This document shows positions 38,101 through 50,190 of a stretch of DNA of 64,000 bases, piece after piece. The stretch is from Adiantum capillus-veneris (Eukaryota > Streptophyta > Polypodiopsida > Polypodiales > Pteridaceae). Position numbers and translations under genes: made by a program. The stretch spans positions 88,500,029 to 88,564,028 of the forward strand of contig CM043959.1 of assembly GCA_014529385.2 (NCBI GenBank). The letters run 5' to 3'. Positions within the stretch are counted from its first letter, which is position 1. Each line of letters begins with the position of its first letter. Below the pieces are notes generated by a model, which saw only the letters and a program-made list of their open reading frames with translations, was not told where the DNA came from and did not search any database.

Positions 38101-38235
38101 GACCAAGATTCACAATGACTTTAAAAGGTCCAATATACCTTAGTTTCAACTTTCTTGGATGTGGTCCCAATTTAGAGTTATATAGCATCATCCAATCATT
38201 AACTGCAAACACTTTGAGTTGAATATTTTGTTAAC
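35130..38235 (-). mobile_element. Ty3/gypsy remnant: integrase C-terminus plus zinc-knuckle/coiled-coil ORF
   Basis: On the - strand, 38,235-37,990 reads LYNSKLGPHPRKLKLRYIGPF and VNGFTVRKLFG, the gypsy integrase tail. After it, about 37,825-37,778 encodes a perfect CX2CX4HX4C knuckle (CSYCSKKSHYFKKC). About 36,990-36,900 encodes KFDYMSKEAYGPL. From 36,700 to 35,390 there is a charged, coiled-coil protein (KQEMELLKENEELGDML; DEESELAKKEKNEIGD). The same order follows integrase in the copy at 14.0-17.8 kb, so the element family seems to carry a gag-like ORF downstream of pol. Several stops and frameshifts interrupt it. Confidence 0.7.
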
Positions 38236-38349
38236 ATAAACCTGTTTTCTTCTCTGAATGAATTTAAATGTTAGGAATAAATGAGTAGCTAAATAGAGAT
38301 TAGAGTGGTGTACTTAATGGAGAAATAATGTTTGCACATGAGAGACTGG

Positions 38350-38399
<50 letters not shown>

Positions 38400-41300
38400 T
38401 CTGGTTCACCCAGGTGTGGACAATGTCCATAACCCGTAGTGAAGAACTTGGGGGTGGAGGTTGTACCAATGTAGCCTCCCTGTAGCAATTTTCTCAAATG
38501 GCCTTCTTGTGTATGCTCTCTTTAAATCAAATCTAAAGCAACTCTCTTACCTTGGACCTTGTGATTCACAAATGTTGGATTCAACTGGATTCAAAGCAAT
38601 TGTTCAATTGAATTCAAAGCAGTTAACTGTTTAGGGTTTAAAGTGATCAGATTCAAGTAAGTTTAGAGTAGCTGATTCAACATGTGCATGGGCATGTGCG
38701 TTATTTTGTTGAATAAAGAGAAACGTATCATTTTTGGATGAAAGATCTACCCATAGTTATGGAGTATGGAAACACAACTTTATCTTGGAAGGCGTGCACT
38801 TGTACGGTCTATGGGAAGCCAATCTAAACGGTGTGCAACTTGAAAGCAAAGTTTGAGAACATGACAAGTTGAGGCTTCATGATTGTTGGCATCAACAAAT
38901 AACAACACACATGAATTATAGCTATTGCAAGTAGGCTAGCACATTGGGTGGGTCAGCAAAAGTGGGCGTTAACTAATACTTTGCTTATAGGATTGCATCA
39001 CCTTATCCTTGTCCTCATGTATGTATGTAGTAGGCTATTAAAGTCTTGTACGTATCAAGTTGTTGATCCTTTCTCAAATTCTCTCTAGAGAGCTTTGAAC
39101 CAAACAATTAGAGTTTGAGCCAAACAATGTTTATGTCACTTGGACCTTCATCCCGTACTCAAGAGGTATCAACCCAACTCAAAAGTCTTTAAGAGTCTTG
39201 ACAAAGGAACTACACTTTTGCCTTTTTCAAAGGTCTAACCTCTTCCTTTCCTACATGCACTTACAAAAATTGTAGGTGGAGCTTGGATCACACTAGAGGA
39301 GTAGACACCCACATGGATGGAGGGACATCTCGGAGTGCTTAGGAGTTTAGGACTCTTGGAAGGTAGTGGCAACAAGTGAATGATGTGGTTTGAAAGAAAA
39401 ATTCCCCCTTCTTTAAATCGAGACACCTAATAAGAAAAGGTTTGCTATGTTCATGTCAGTCGACAACGAGAGCGGTGACTCCGCTAAGGGCCAAAAACGT
39501 ATCCATTGAAATGGAGGAAAATGCCAAAATATTCTCGAATATTGATGTTACTTATGAGTCTACACTTGACAATGATGAGATTACAATTCTCTTTGATCTA
39601 ACAATATATCTAACTTTGGTATAGCTTGGAATATATCTAGCACACCAGGGGAAAAATTATTTATTTTATAGCAAATCGCACATATCCCGTACGAAGCGAT
39701 AAAAACGTCTTTATGGAGGCTTAAGGATGTGTGCATTATTTCTAGGTCAAGCCAATCTAAAGAAAAACTATCGATAAAGAAAACGGCTAGGTATTAATCA
39801 ATCGGGTTGTCTTTGGTGCATGTGGCTTCATTTCTTATGTTTCTGTAGCAACATAACGACAAGATTACGACTTTTAAGAAAGGGACCATTGACATTGTGT
39901 TCCAAATTATTAATGTGACATCCAAGGCTCAAGCAAACTTAGCAATGCTCATAATAGACTTTTATTGGCCTTCTCAAACAGGGCCTAGAGAACAAGGGAT
40001 CAACGAGTCCATTCATAGACGCTTGATCCATGTTCTCAAGTATTGACTCAATGCAATTTTTGTTGATACTTTTTTTTAAAAAAAAGGTAAAAGAGTCATT
40101 TTATCTAAGAAAATCATTACACTGTTTTATTATTTTCAATGTTTACTAAACCAAATTCTTTTTTTTAAAAGCATTAAAATATTCTTTTGGTTTTGGATGC
40201 AATTCCGTAAAACTTGCTCATGTAAAATACCTGATTGCAAAAAGAAAATTCTTTTAGTTAAGTTTGTCAATGGATCTCTTTATTTTATTGTTGTTTAAGT
40301 GGACCTTTTGTAACATATAATACGTGTATAAATTGACAATACAATTTTAAATTAAAACACATAAAAATTTGACATGCAGGGAAGATTTGTAAGTGGATTC
40401 AAAAGACCCATTAGATCGGGTTCTTCAAGAACGATCTCTTCTTAATTTAACAGCTCTTGCATATCCTTTGCACATGGTTCTCCCCCAAAAAAAAAAACCA
40501 TCAAAGGAGTCAAACCTCCCCCACTAGTTCTCGAAATGTGCTAGCGGTAGCTTCAATCATTTCCCCAGTTAAACTTATAAGTGGAGGGGGGGCTATAAGT
40601 CTCACTAAAGAGGTCATGGGAGATAGGGTTCTAGAGGAGATAGGTATATATGTTCTCTCTATGAAGTCTATCAATATTATATATCTTTGTTGACATATTT
40701 AAATATAAACTTTGATAAATACATCATGCCAACATTGCTAGCACATTGCTTCTAGTTTTCATGTGATGTGCCAGTGAGGACTACCTATTTAATACTTCTT
40801 GTTTTTTATTCTCTCTTATAGTATTTAAGTTATTTGAAGCTTAGTGATAAAAAGAATCCCATCAAGGTGTATTGACATAAAATAATGCTTTTAAAACACT
40901 TGGAAAGAGGGTTCTACCACACAACATTTTTAGTCATCAACATTTTTTTGTCCGAAGAAGGCCATAGAGGGGCGGTGGAGACATGGTGCAATTTTTGGAT
41001 CGTTGATGTAGAGGTTACCAACATTGGACATGTCTTCTCTTAGTTCAAAAAGGAAAGTATCATAAACATTATATCTTCTTTTTAAATTGTAAATGGGTAC
41101 TTCCATCATTGTAATTTGACACCTTCATTTAAAGCTCTCTTAACTTCTTTTCTTTTCTTTTTGTTTATTTAGACTGCTTTAAAATTTTTTTAAAAACAAA
41201 GCATTAGAAGTACATTCATAAAATTACGATCCTATAATGTGAAATAATGCAATATTTTGATTTATAAAAGAATCTTTTCATTTAAGACCTCCTAAAAGGG

Positions 41301-42730
41301 CATTTCACAAAAATATTCTTTATTTTTTACTCTTATTAAACCTATCTTTTCTTAAAAAATTATTTTATGATCTATGATTATTAAATCTACTTTTTAGTTT
41401 GTAATGGGATCTCTTTATTTTGTTGTTTTTTTTAAAATTGTTTTTAGTTTACTTTTTTACTTTATTTTATCTTAAAATGCCAATGCGATCTTTTCACCCT
41501 GTTTAAGTGGCCCATCGTGACAGACAGGGCATCTCTACTACTTCTTTATTGAGTTTGAAAAAAAAAAGTGTTATCTTAAGAGTGATTCCACTTTTTGTCA
41601 TTTTGAAGGTCATAAAAACAAACTTTAACCTCACTGTTTGTAGACCATTTCACCTCTACGTAGATATGTGTGCATTTTGTGTGTAGGGGACTTGGGACAA
41701 AAGGAAAGTGCATTTCCCATATCCATAATCTGTCATTGAAGGCACCGATCGGTAGGTCGGTTTGGAACAACAAGTTTCTAATGCCTATGTCACATTGGGA
41801 CATGCGGACAATGTTTATTCTCATCCCAACCAATCAACGGCTGTGCTGACAGAGTCATCTGCCACACTACGGTGTTGTCCATGTTTCCCTAGCTTAGTTG
41901 ACCGTCCACCTCAGTGCCATACTTTTTTCAAAAGTGTATCGTCCTGCCATGCCCGCCTAACTTCAACCCCAACACTAATCCTACAGTTTGATTGGACGTG
42001 TAGCAACTTTTCCAATTTCTCGCGCACTCAGTGTGATAGCATTTGTGCTAGCTACTATAATCCGAACTCTTCTCGCGCAAGGGCATGTTGGTCATAGTCA
42101 TCCAACTCACGATGGGCGAGTGGCCCAGTGTGACAGGGGCCTAATTATCTGTGTATATAGACAATACAATTCTATATTAAAACAATACGATTGCATAGCT
42201 GGTTAAGACCTACTTCTGATATATCTTCCCCTTCCCCCTTTACCTTCAGCAGGCCATCGTGACTCCTCACCTTGTTAGTCATAGGGTATTCTCAAAGAAC
42301 CATACAAAACTTTTAATATTATATAGGGTTATACTAATAATTTAGTCATAGGGTGTTCTCAAAGAATCATACAAAACCTTATATATTAGAATGGGTTATA
42401 CTTCGAGAACTCCATCTTGCATTGACCCCCTTAGCTATCTGAAACTATTGGTGTAATTTTGAACCCTAACTGTAGAGAAATTACAAGAAGGATGAACAAT
42501 AAAGTACTCTAGTAGTTGATCCACTTTTGGGATGGTAATAACAAGTGTTGAAAATCCTCTTACCACTGGCTGCCCTGTTGCAACTCAATGGCACTGAGAA
42601 GCTTCTTGACAACAGAGTTGTTGAAGACTAGGACAACATTCTGATGCCAATTTGGGAGTTCACTTTTGAGTGGAAAGCTTGGAATGGCCCATGAGTTGCC
42701 ATTTCTTTAAACCTCATACAAAGGGCATCT
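38236..42730. other. Non-coding, no gene recognised; (GA)n at 38,355-38,395
   Basis: Gypsy homology breaks off near 38,235. A GA tract lies at about 38,355-38,395, and sequence at 38,570-38,720 is rich in GATTCAA phrases. From 39.6 to 41.6 kb the DNA is very AT-rich. Short open frames at 40.5 and 41.6-42.2 kb show no domain. Confidence 0.4.
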
Positions 42731-42739
42731 ACCAAGCAA

Positions 42740-43728
42740 TGATGCAGAGACTGATTGGGTCTCCCCTTTGAACAAAAATTGGAAGAAACAATGGTCGGAA
42801 GCTCGATGGATCAAGGTCACGAAGAACATTTGGAATCCACAGTGGCCTCATTTTATGAAGGTATTTTTGTGGAAGGCGTTGTGGAGGGCTTTGCCGACAA
42901 GTATCAAGATTCAGGCATGTGGTATCGGGTCCGATAAGTGTTCAGGGTGTAGATTGGCTAGCAAAGACCTTGCCCGCCTTTTCATGGAATGCTCGACAAT
43001 TAGAGAGTTGGCACGGAAGGTGTGCAAATGGATACAAATAAAGTGGAAGCTAGGGTTTTTAAGAAGGATTTGTGCCTTGGCGAGAAACAGTTTTGAAGTC
43101 CCGCACTTTTAATCTGTACTCAAATTGTTAGATACTATTTCTTTAATAAGATTTGGAAGGCCAGGAATTGCCATGTCTTTGATAGCAACCCCTGTGTGGG
43201 GCTAGATTCTCAGGGATTCTTCAAGAAAGTAATATTTATAATAGGTAAAAATAAAAAACTCGAATGATTGGCTTAGGACGACGCTCGCCATCCGGTTGAG
43301 CCTTGCTATGTAAAGGATAGGGCTTTTGGTACTTCTAACTAAGCTCTGATGTAACCACCTGCCCCTCAAGGCTCGGTATGAGCTTGAGGCTATTTTGTAT
43401 GTTTCTTGGTGTCATTCTAATACAATTACTCACAATTGTGAATTTTGCAACAAAACAAAGAATGGGCTATATTAATATTTTTCATTATAAATTTTATAAT
43501 TGTAAGAAGGGGGCTCTCTTGCTGTACTTGGATTTATCATTTTTGTAGCTTTCCTACACTTGGGTGGCTCTTAGATCAGCCGTGTTAGGATGGCTCCCTT
43601 GTTAGCCCTGCACTATGAACTTTGGTACTTTGATGCCCTAGCTCCATTTGAGCAGGATTGCTATGTAGTTCTTTTTTGATGTGAATATATTACAACTCAC
43701 ATTTGTGAGTACTGCCCAAAAAAAAAAA
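42740..43728 (+). mobile_element. L1-type LINE 3' remnant(s)
   Basis: The + strand segment 42,768-43,112 reads WNPQWPHFMKVFLWKALWRALPT, then CSGC, LARLFMEC, which is the zinc-binding (zf-RVT) domain at the C-terminus of plant L1 reverse transcriptases. Two LINE-like tails follow: ACTCACAATTGTGAAT at 43,428, and ACTCACATTTGTGAGT at 43,695 followed by an A-run (43,718-43,728). They suggest two 3' ends in tandem. Confidence 0.75.
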
Positions 43729-44027
43729 GAAGGGGGTCATAATCACCACACACTAGTTGGAAATAGGCAGTTTTCTAAAACTCTTAGCTTGCAAGTGGCA
43801 TGTTGTGTTCTACAATGAATGGATCCTTTGAGGGGGTAATTTGTCATTAAAGTGTAGGTAGACCTAATTGCAACCCATAGAGGTGCTTCTAGCCTTATAA
43901 TCATAGTAACATGCAATGATATGCTTAGGAATTCCTCAAGATGATCTCTTGTTGATTTGAAAGAATGAAATACAAGATTTGAAAGAATGAAACATAGGGT
44001 TTAATAATCCTTTTATGAATCATTCAA

Positions 44028-44233
44028 GACCTTTCTTATATGAAAAGGCATTTTTAATAGCCACCTGTGCAATGTACACACGCTTCAAATACCGTCCGTC
44101 TCTCTCTCTCTCTCTCTCTGGACGTCCCCTATGTATAAAGATACTATATCACATGGGTTTAAAGAATTCAAGACCTTTCTTTTATGAATAGACAATTTTA
44201 ATAGCCACATGAAATGTACACATGCTTCAATTA

Positions 44234-44272
<39 letters not shown>

Positions 44273-44300
44273 GGGGTGTCCCCTATGCGTAAAGATACCT
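44028..44300. repeat. Tandem duplication of about 140 bp with (CT)n tracts
   Basis: CAAGACCTTTCTT...ATAGCCAC...GTACACA.GCTTCAA...CATCTCTCTC...GTCCCCTATG.. occurs twice in a row, with CT tracts at about 44,099-44,120 and 44,235-44,272. Confidence 0.8.
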
Positions 44301-44522
44301 TATCACATGGGTTCAACGGATCTTATAAAAATTCCTTATTTATGAAGTTCCAAAGATTATAACAAATCCTTTTACTATTCAAATATATATATATATATAT
44401 ATATAATTTTGAAGCTCCTTAAATGACGCCCCTTTGTAAATAAAAATGTGATATTTTTTGAATTTAAAAATATCATTTTGTTGAGATCATATGATAGGTA
44501 CGTGTATTTTAGGTGACCTCTC
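44270..44522. mobile_element. MITE-like element, family shared with 57.7 kb
   Basis: TATCACATGGGTTCAA at 44,301-44,316 faces TTGAGATCATATGATA at 44,480-44,495, within a longer degenerate inverted repeat (GTCCCCTATGCGTAAAGATA at the left; inverse of GGTCACCTAAAATACACGTA at the right). The element at 57,712-57,966 has the same arrangement and related sequence. Confidence 0.6.
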
Positions 44523-44527
44523 TAAAT

Positions 44528-44530
<3 letters not shown>

Positions 44531-44609
<79 letters not shown>
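44531..44609. repeat. Compound (CT)n-(AT)n microsatellite
   Basis: A CT run to about 44,565 passes directly into an AT run to about 44,609, followed by a short CA-rich stretch near 44,640-44,660. Confidence 0.95.
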
Positions 44610-44613
<4 letters not shown>

Positions 44614-44915
44614 TTTTACATGCACTCACACGCGTGCACACACAAACACACACACACAACCCTTCGTTCTTCCGGCCTTCAATGTTTGATTGTGAGGAAC
44701 AAGTATGGTAAAGTAGTTTTAGCAAAAAAAGTATACCCCCTAGTGTGGGGTTACCCCAAGGGGCTAAGGGCTCTGTTTTTACCAAAGTTTTCAAAGTGAT
44801 CTTAAATTCTAAACGTGTGCATTAGAATAGGGTATTCCTAGAATAACAGTAATGTCTAATATAAAAAGTATAAATAAGTGGTACATTAGCTACCTATTTT
44901 GAATTGGTAGCTATC

Positions 44916-44979
44916 ACTTGATCACAAGGCCCAAGCGACAAGGCCCTACTTGATCACAAGGCCCAAGCGACAAGGCCCT
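44916..44979. repeat. Perfect 32-bp tandem duplication
   Basis: ACTTGATCACAAGGCCCAAG and the remainder of the unit occur back to back at 44,916 and 44,948 with no mismatch, so the duplication is recent. Confidence 0.95.
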
Positions 44980-45349
44980 TAGACCTATGTAGAATAAACT
45001 TTCCAAAAAAAGTTTTAGCTTATGGTTCTTCTAGAATACCTCCGAAATGGGCTTAGAAAAACTCAAAAAAGGTATGTGGAAGAACATTTTGATATCTCCA
45101 TAGATGATGGAAGCAAGCTTATTGTGAACCCAAAGTTGAGTATTTCTTTTTGTCTTAACAAGTTTTGGCAATTGTAGCTTAGTTTTTGGGTTTTGATGAT
45201 GGAAAAATACATAAACCGGTATAATGATAATAGTAATAGAAGATAGGAGATGTGAAGCTAGCTCTCATAAGTCTAGGTGTGAGTAGAGCTAGGATCTATA
45301 CCTATTGAGATGTTGATAAGTCTCCAATGAATGGTCTTAGATGTATCTT

Positions 45350-45505
45350 TTTTTTTTGTGCAAAACTCACAATTGTGAGTGGATAGTATTAAGAACATCA
45401 ACAATATACAACAAACTCGAGCTCAGACCAAGCCTTGAGGGTCCCAGGATTTCACGTTATCTGCTTGGCAGAAAAACCACTACCACTCCTAGGCTCTGGT
45501 AGATA
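45350..45505 (-). mobile_element. Short 5'-truncated LINE insertion with 11-bp TSD
   Basis: Read on the - strand, the insert ends ACTCACAATTGTGAGT then TTTTGCAC and an A-run, the same tail as the other LINEs here. It is flanked by AGATGTATCTT at 45,339-45,349 and 45,506-45,516, a classical LINE target duplication. It has no coding sequence. Confidence 0.85.
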
Positions 45506-45624
45506 AGATGTATCTTCTCTAGTAGGGCCATTCAATTATAAGTGACTTTAGGAAGACCTATGCTAACAATTTAAAGAGGTTATAGAAAGCCCAATAACCT
45601 TCCTCACTAGGTAAATAAGTGGCC

Positions 45625-45798
45625 ACAATCATCACTCATTCTGTCTCTTCTATAGATTGATCTTTTTCTTTGATTTGACCAATAAGATTAGCATGGTGCT
45701 TGGCTAACTTTACAATCATCACTCATTCTATCTCTTCTATAGATTGATCTTCTTCTTTGATTTGATCAATAAGATTAGCATGTTGCCTGGCTAACTTT
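45625..45798 (-). repeat. 87-bp in-frame tandem duplication in a gag remnant
   Basis: ACAATCATCACTCATTCT recurs at 45,625 and 45,712. On the - strand the unit encodes 29 residues with KLA..HANLI.QIKE.DQSIEE. It lies next to a degenerate zinc knuckle (CKWLGHIVDQC) near 45,820. Confidence 0.75.
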
Positions 45799-45799
45799 T

Positions 45800-46414
45800 T
45801 GAAACATTGATCAACAATATGACCAAGCCATTTACAAAAAGTATAATTCTTTGCATCCTTCATCAAAAGATCCTAAATTCCTTCTCAAAGATGGTGGACA
45901 TCCTTCCATGGATTTTCATGAGAATTTTGTAAGAATCTCATAAAAATGGTAGTCGTCTCTTTATTTTTTGTTTCTCTACCAACCTTGAGATCAGCGATGA
46001 TCTAATGTATCATGCACCTCTTGTGAGGGAACTTCTTTCTCTCTGGTACATGACAACAACAACTGTAGAGCATCCTCCATAAAAAAATACATCCTTTCAA
46101 TCAAGGTATGCTTAGACTATGGATGATACAACCAGTAGTCCTTGCTTGTTAGCTATAACCAACAAAAATACATTCGTAGCTTTATCATCTAATTTTTTAT
46201 TTGTTTATTAATTAGGAATCTGTAAAGCATAGTCAAATAACCAAAAGACATTTTTGTGAGAAATTAAAGGCTTCTTGTCATGCCAAACTTTGCACAATGA
46301 TAGAATGGAAATCTCTAAAGGGAAACCTATTGAGTACATATATGCATGGCATGCTTCTTTTTTCCCAAAGTACAACATACATTCATGTCTAGAGAATGTC
46401 TCAAGAGGGTGCAC
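45800..46414 (-). mobile_element. Ty1/copia remnant (integrase tail, scrambled)
   Basis: On the - strand about 46,400-46,060 reads CMLYFGKKEA, then VWHDKKPLISHKNVFW and a degenerate counterpart of the IFVGYS...YRLY segment. These match the end of copia integrase (P.E.W..KKP...H..VFG). A gag-like knuckle lies at about 45,820, on the 3' side of the integrase piece on this strand, so the remnant is rearranged or composite. Confidence 0.6.
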
Positions 46415-46419
46415 AAAGT

Positions 46420-47382
46420 GACCATCTTACATATTTTCATTTTAAATTCCAATGACCAAAATTTGATCCAATGAACAAAACTAGCTCGACGACACTAGGT
46501 AAAGAGGTACTTTCGAATTGGATTTTTTGAAGTAGAACATATTACCCTTCATGTTAATTGAAGATTGGGAGGGAAAGAATGTGTAACTTGATAGAAACTT
46601 GTGTTTTTATGTAGTTTTCTTACAATGCAAAGAGAATGCACCATAGATGAAGGGGGTATGAAAAAATTGGATTGGACTTGAGCACTATGTGGAGCAACCA
46701 AGAATATTGTTTTCCACATGGTAGAAGCGAGGGAAGAAGAAAAAGGTTTCCTACAAAGACTCCATGATGAAGGCTACTCTACAATGTGGAAGGGTTCTTT
46801 CTATTTTTAGTCAATAATCTATACATGCCAAGTTGGGTATGGACTCAATAAGCTCATATTGTGAGGGTTCGCCTTGTAGATATGTAGGTGTATTCACATG
46901 CGCTCGTAGGGGGGTATATCATAATTCATATTAGTTATAGATTTACACTTACATGAGGGGTATTTCAATTCAATTCTTGCAAAAGCAACAAGGTTATGAA
47001 AAAAGAGGGGTAGTTTCATTCCACTCCATAAAATGTATAAAGTGGTTTTTCTGTTAGGTTCTAATCGCATGTGATATAGAGGATTTTGTAAAGAGCACTC
47101 CCCGATGCTAGTAGGCAAGGGGCTTGGACCTAGTTATACCAATATATATACTTTTTGTGTTGCAATCATTTCTTACTTATACAATCTTAGAGGTTTGCAC
47201 AAAAAGAAGTCTACAAAAATACAAGGAGTAATAGAGAATGAAAATGTACTTTGCTAGCGTGGCTTAAATGAACTTTTCATGATCCTTATCGCTCTCCGTA
47301 TATTTACCTTGCTAATAACCCTAACCTTGGATGTAGTTGAGCATGTAGCCTTCTAGTCGCATGTGCCCAACTATGCCATTTG

Positions 47383-47424
<42 letters not shown>

Positions 47425-48210
47425 GGACACAAAAAATATCTACTTGTGTTTCATACTTAACCATTTACCTTGTCTACCCAGCTTGCAAAAGCTAGTGGTA
47501 ATTGGGACTAGTATGTGTCTTCAAAGTAGTTGAATTTCAAGAATAAAATATGAAAATCCATGAAAACATTCACTAGCTTGGTATTTAGGCTAGGTTATCT
47601 ATCCAAGTGATGTGTGTGTAAATGTTAAGGAGCACCAACAATGTAAAATATTTATATTTGATGGAAAGAATTGCACAATAAGTTGAGGAAAGGAAGCTAG
47701 GGAGCAGACACACACCATGAAGAGAGTACCTCTACATGGTAACTTCCACATTGTCAAATAATTATGTTACACGCTAGGGTAAACATATAAGAACAAGCAT
47801 GGGTATACAACAGAAATGTGTGGCCATGTGCTTGTAGGATATGTTTGAAGACTTCCTAACGAACAAAGAAGGGTAGTGTAAATGTTGTGGTACAACATAT
47901 TTTATGTGTCAAAACATAGAACATGATGTCAATCGCTTCTAATATTTTGATATGAATTTATACTCGAAAATGTTATTCATATGGTGGTTGAGTTTGAAAT
48001 TTGTTCTTATTATGTTTCATTTTGTTTACCTTGCTTGTGCACAAGAGAAAAAATAGTATTGAAAAAGGAGGTTATGGAGGGATTTCTGAGATTGCATCTT
48101 CCTTCAATTGGTACACTAGTCCTCAATTGGAAAGACAAGAACCACCTTACAGTAGCACATGGACACACTGTATGTGCATCACAATTGTGTGCCATTTATA
48201 AGGTTCTCTT
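46420..48210. other. Non-coding, no gene recognised; (CT)n at 47,388-47,420
   Basis: There are only short frames without domains and one CT microsatellite. Confidence 0.4.
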
Positions 48211-48216
48211 TTTTAA

Positions 48217-49556
48217 CAGTAGAATGGTAACCTAACAGGACATAAAAGTGTCCTTTCAGGGTTTTGGGAAAAAATTCCAAAAACCATAGTAGATCCACTC
48301 ATTTTGAAAAATCCTTTCATGAGCTTATAGTTCAATAACTACTACATATGGAAAAAATGAGAAACTTGTAATTTTTCTCATCCCTTGGTCACGACAAGCC
48401 TCCAAAGTTGATGGACCAATGCATTTTGCCTAAAACAACAATTTCTTACGGTTGATTGCATATAAATAAGAGTGGAGATTTTTGTAGGACATGAGATAAA
48501 ATGCCCCGTTAACTGCAATGGGTTGGTGACCAAAACATATGGTTGCTTTTACCTCACTAAATTTTTTTTGGGTTAAAAAAATAGGTACAAAAAAGTTGCA
48601 TTTTTGCCATTCTGCGGACCTATCATCAAAGTTTCTATAGTCACGCTCAATACAGATACTATATACATGTTTTCTTAGTTCCCTTTGGGACTCTGGATTC
48701 AAAAGGAGCCATGGAGCATGTCAAAAGGATAATGGATCTCTTACAATTGGAACCTTGGAGGCAATGCTAAAGTGCTAAATACAACAAACATGAAAAAACT
48801 GGGTTTAGCATTATGACCTCTAGAAACCCATAGAAACTACTCAATATCTAGCCAAGTTTGTAGTCTATGATTAGATATGGTTACTACCTACAAAATACAC
48901 ACAATTGGCCTAAGAAACTAGCAATATTGAAAAAGTTATACTTGCTACTCTAAAATGTATCGTATTCTTCAACAATAAAAAAACTCAACCATCATCATAT
49001 ACTATGCTATATAGCATATTAGGTCCCCCAAAACTCAAGGAAGATTAGCTTTATGTTATACATTACACTTACACAATAAAAATTGAATTTGGATATCAAG
49101 AAAGCCACCAAAAAAATCATAAAAGTGCTAATTTTGGCCAAAAAACAGGATTATGCAATTCTTGTGAATTGGTCATAACTTTCAATTTTAACACTTAGCT
49201 CTCCCTACAAGCATCAAAACATGTTGAGAACTATGAAGGCCTAACCTCTAGCCATCTAAACCTCACAAACATGAAGTTTAGAGTGGTATAGTTACCAAAA
49301 ATTGAAAAAAAGCCAAAAACAGGACCCCTTTTTTCACACAGTTTAGGTTCAAAAATGTTGTGCAAGAGTAAGGTTAATGGTGAGATCGATACTAAAAAAA
49401 AAATGATAAGTTTTTTTCAGCTCATAAGGCAACTTTGTGGATATATAGCACCTAGAAATTCATTTTCATACTCTTCAAATAATTCAAGCAAAATGGTCAC
49501 TTAACAGGACATAAAAGTGTCCAAGGACATAAAAGTGTCTTGTTACCATTCTAGTG
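48217..49556. mobile_element. Non-autonomous TTAA-flanked DNA transposon (piggyBac-like candidate)
   Basis: A 1,340-bp block is bounded by TTAA at 48,213-48,216 and 49,557-49,560. The ends are inverted repeats: CAGTAGAATGGTAAC at 48,217-48,231 and GTTACCATTCTAGTG at 49,542-49,556 (one mismatch). Just inside, GGACATAAAAGTGTCC occurs at 48,238, 49,507 and, with one change, 49,525. TTAA targets with CACTAGAA-type ends fit piggyBac-like elements. The CACTA superfamily also starts CACTA but makes 3-bp duplications that do not match here. The interior has no transposase. Confidence 0.6.
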
Positions 49557-49564
49557 TTAAAAAT

Positions 49565-50185
49565 ATTCCAAGAATTCGAAAGGAAAGGATGATCTATTGA
49601 GAGTGTCTTAAGGATGAACGTTCCTTCGATGATACACTAAGACTGGTATGTAGCTCAATTGTTGTGAGTGATCTGCATATGGCTATCTAACCATAGTGTG
49701 ATCAAGTCATGCATGCCTAATTGCTCCAATATTATCGATGTAGCATCTACAATGGTCTACCCAACCACTTCGCGCTAGTTGCAAATATCTATTTTTGCCA
49801 ATATTTTCCTAATTGGTCCAATACCATTTTTGTAGCTTGTAAGTTGTGACAAAAGAAAGGAAATTGAAAATTTTATGGCAAACTTCAAAACTCTTCACTT
49901 GCTCCTATTGTTGTGGTTTCAAGCCCCACCATTTGCATGCCTCTATGTTGTATCCTATTCTCATTGTCATCCTTGCCTTTGTAGGGGATTTAGGAGAGGC
50001 CTCACAAATTTGTCTACCACATTCCAATGTCACATAATTCAGAACAAAGCCAAATCCACAAACATAATAGAAAATTTGCATGCTTTTACTTGGCAACCTA
50101 ATAAGAATATTCAAATTCGAAATCCAAAAATGTCGTAAGATGGCCGTACATGTTAAGAGCTATACATAAAAATGTATGTCAAAGC
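49565..50185. other. 3' flank of the zinc-finger gene, nothing else recognised
   Basis: AT-rich sequence downstream of the zinc-finger gene stop codon. No gene is supported. Confidence 0.4.
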
Positions 50186-50190
50186 AAGGA

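Noticed and set aside
48217-49556. CACTA superfamily assignment
   Set aside because: One end begins CACTA, but the flanking trinucleotides (TAA and TTA) are not direct repeats, whereas TTAA matches exactly on both sides.
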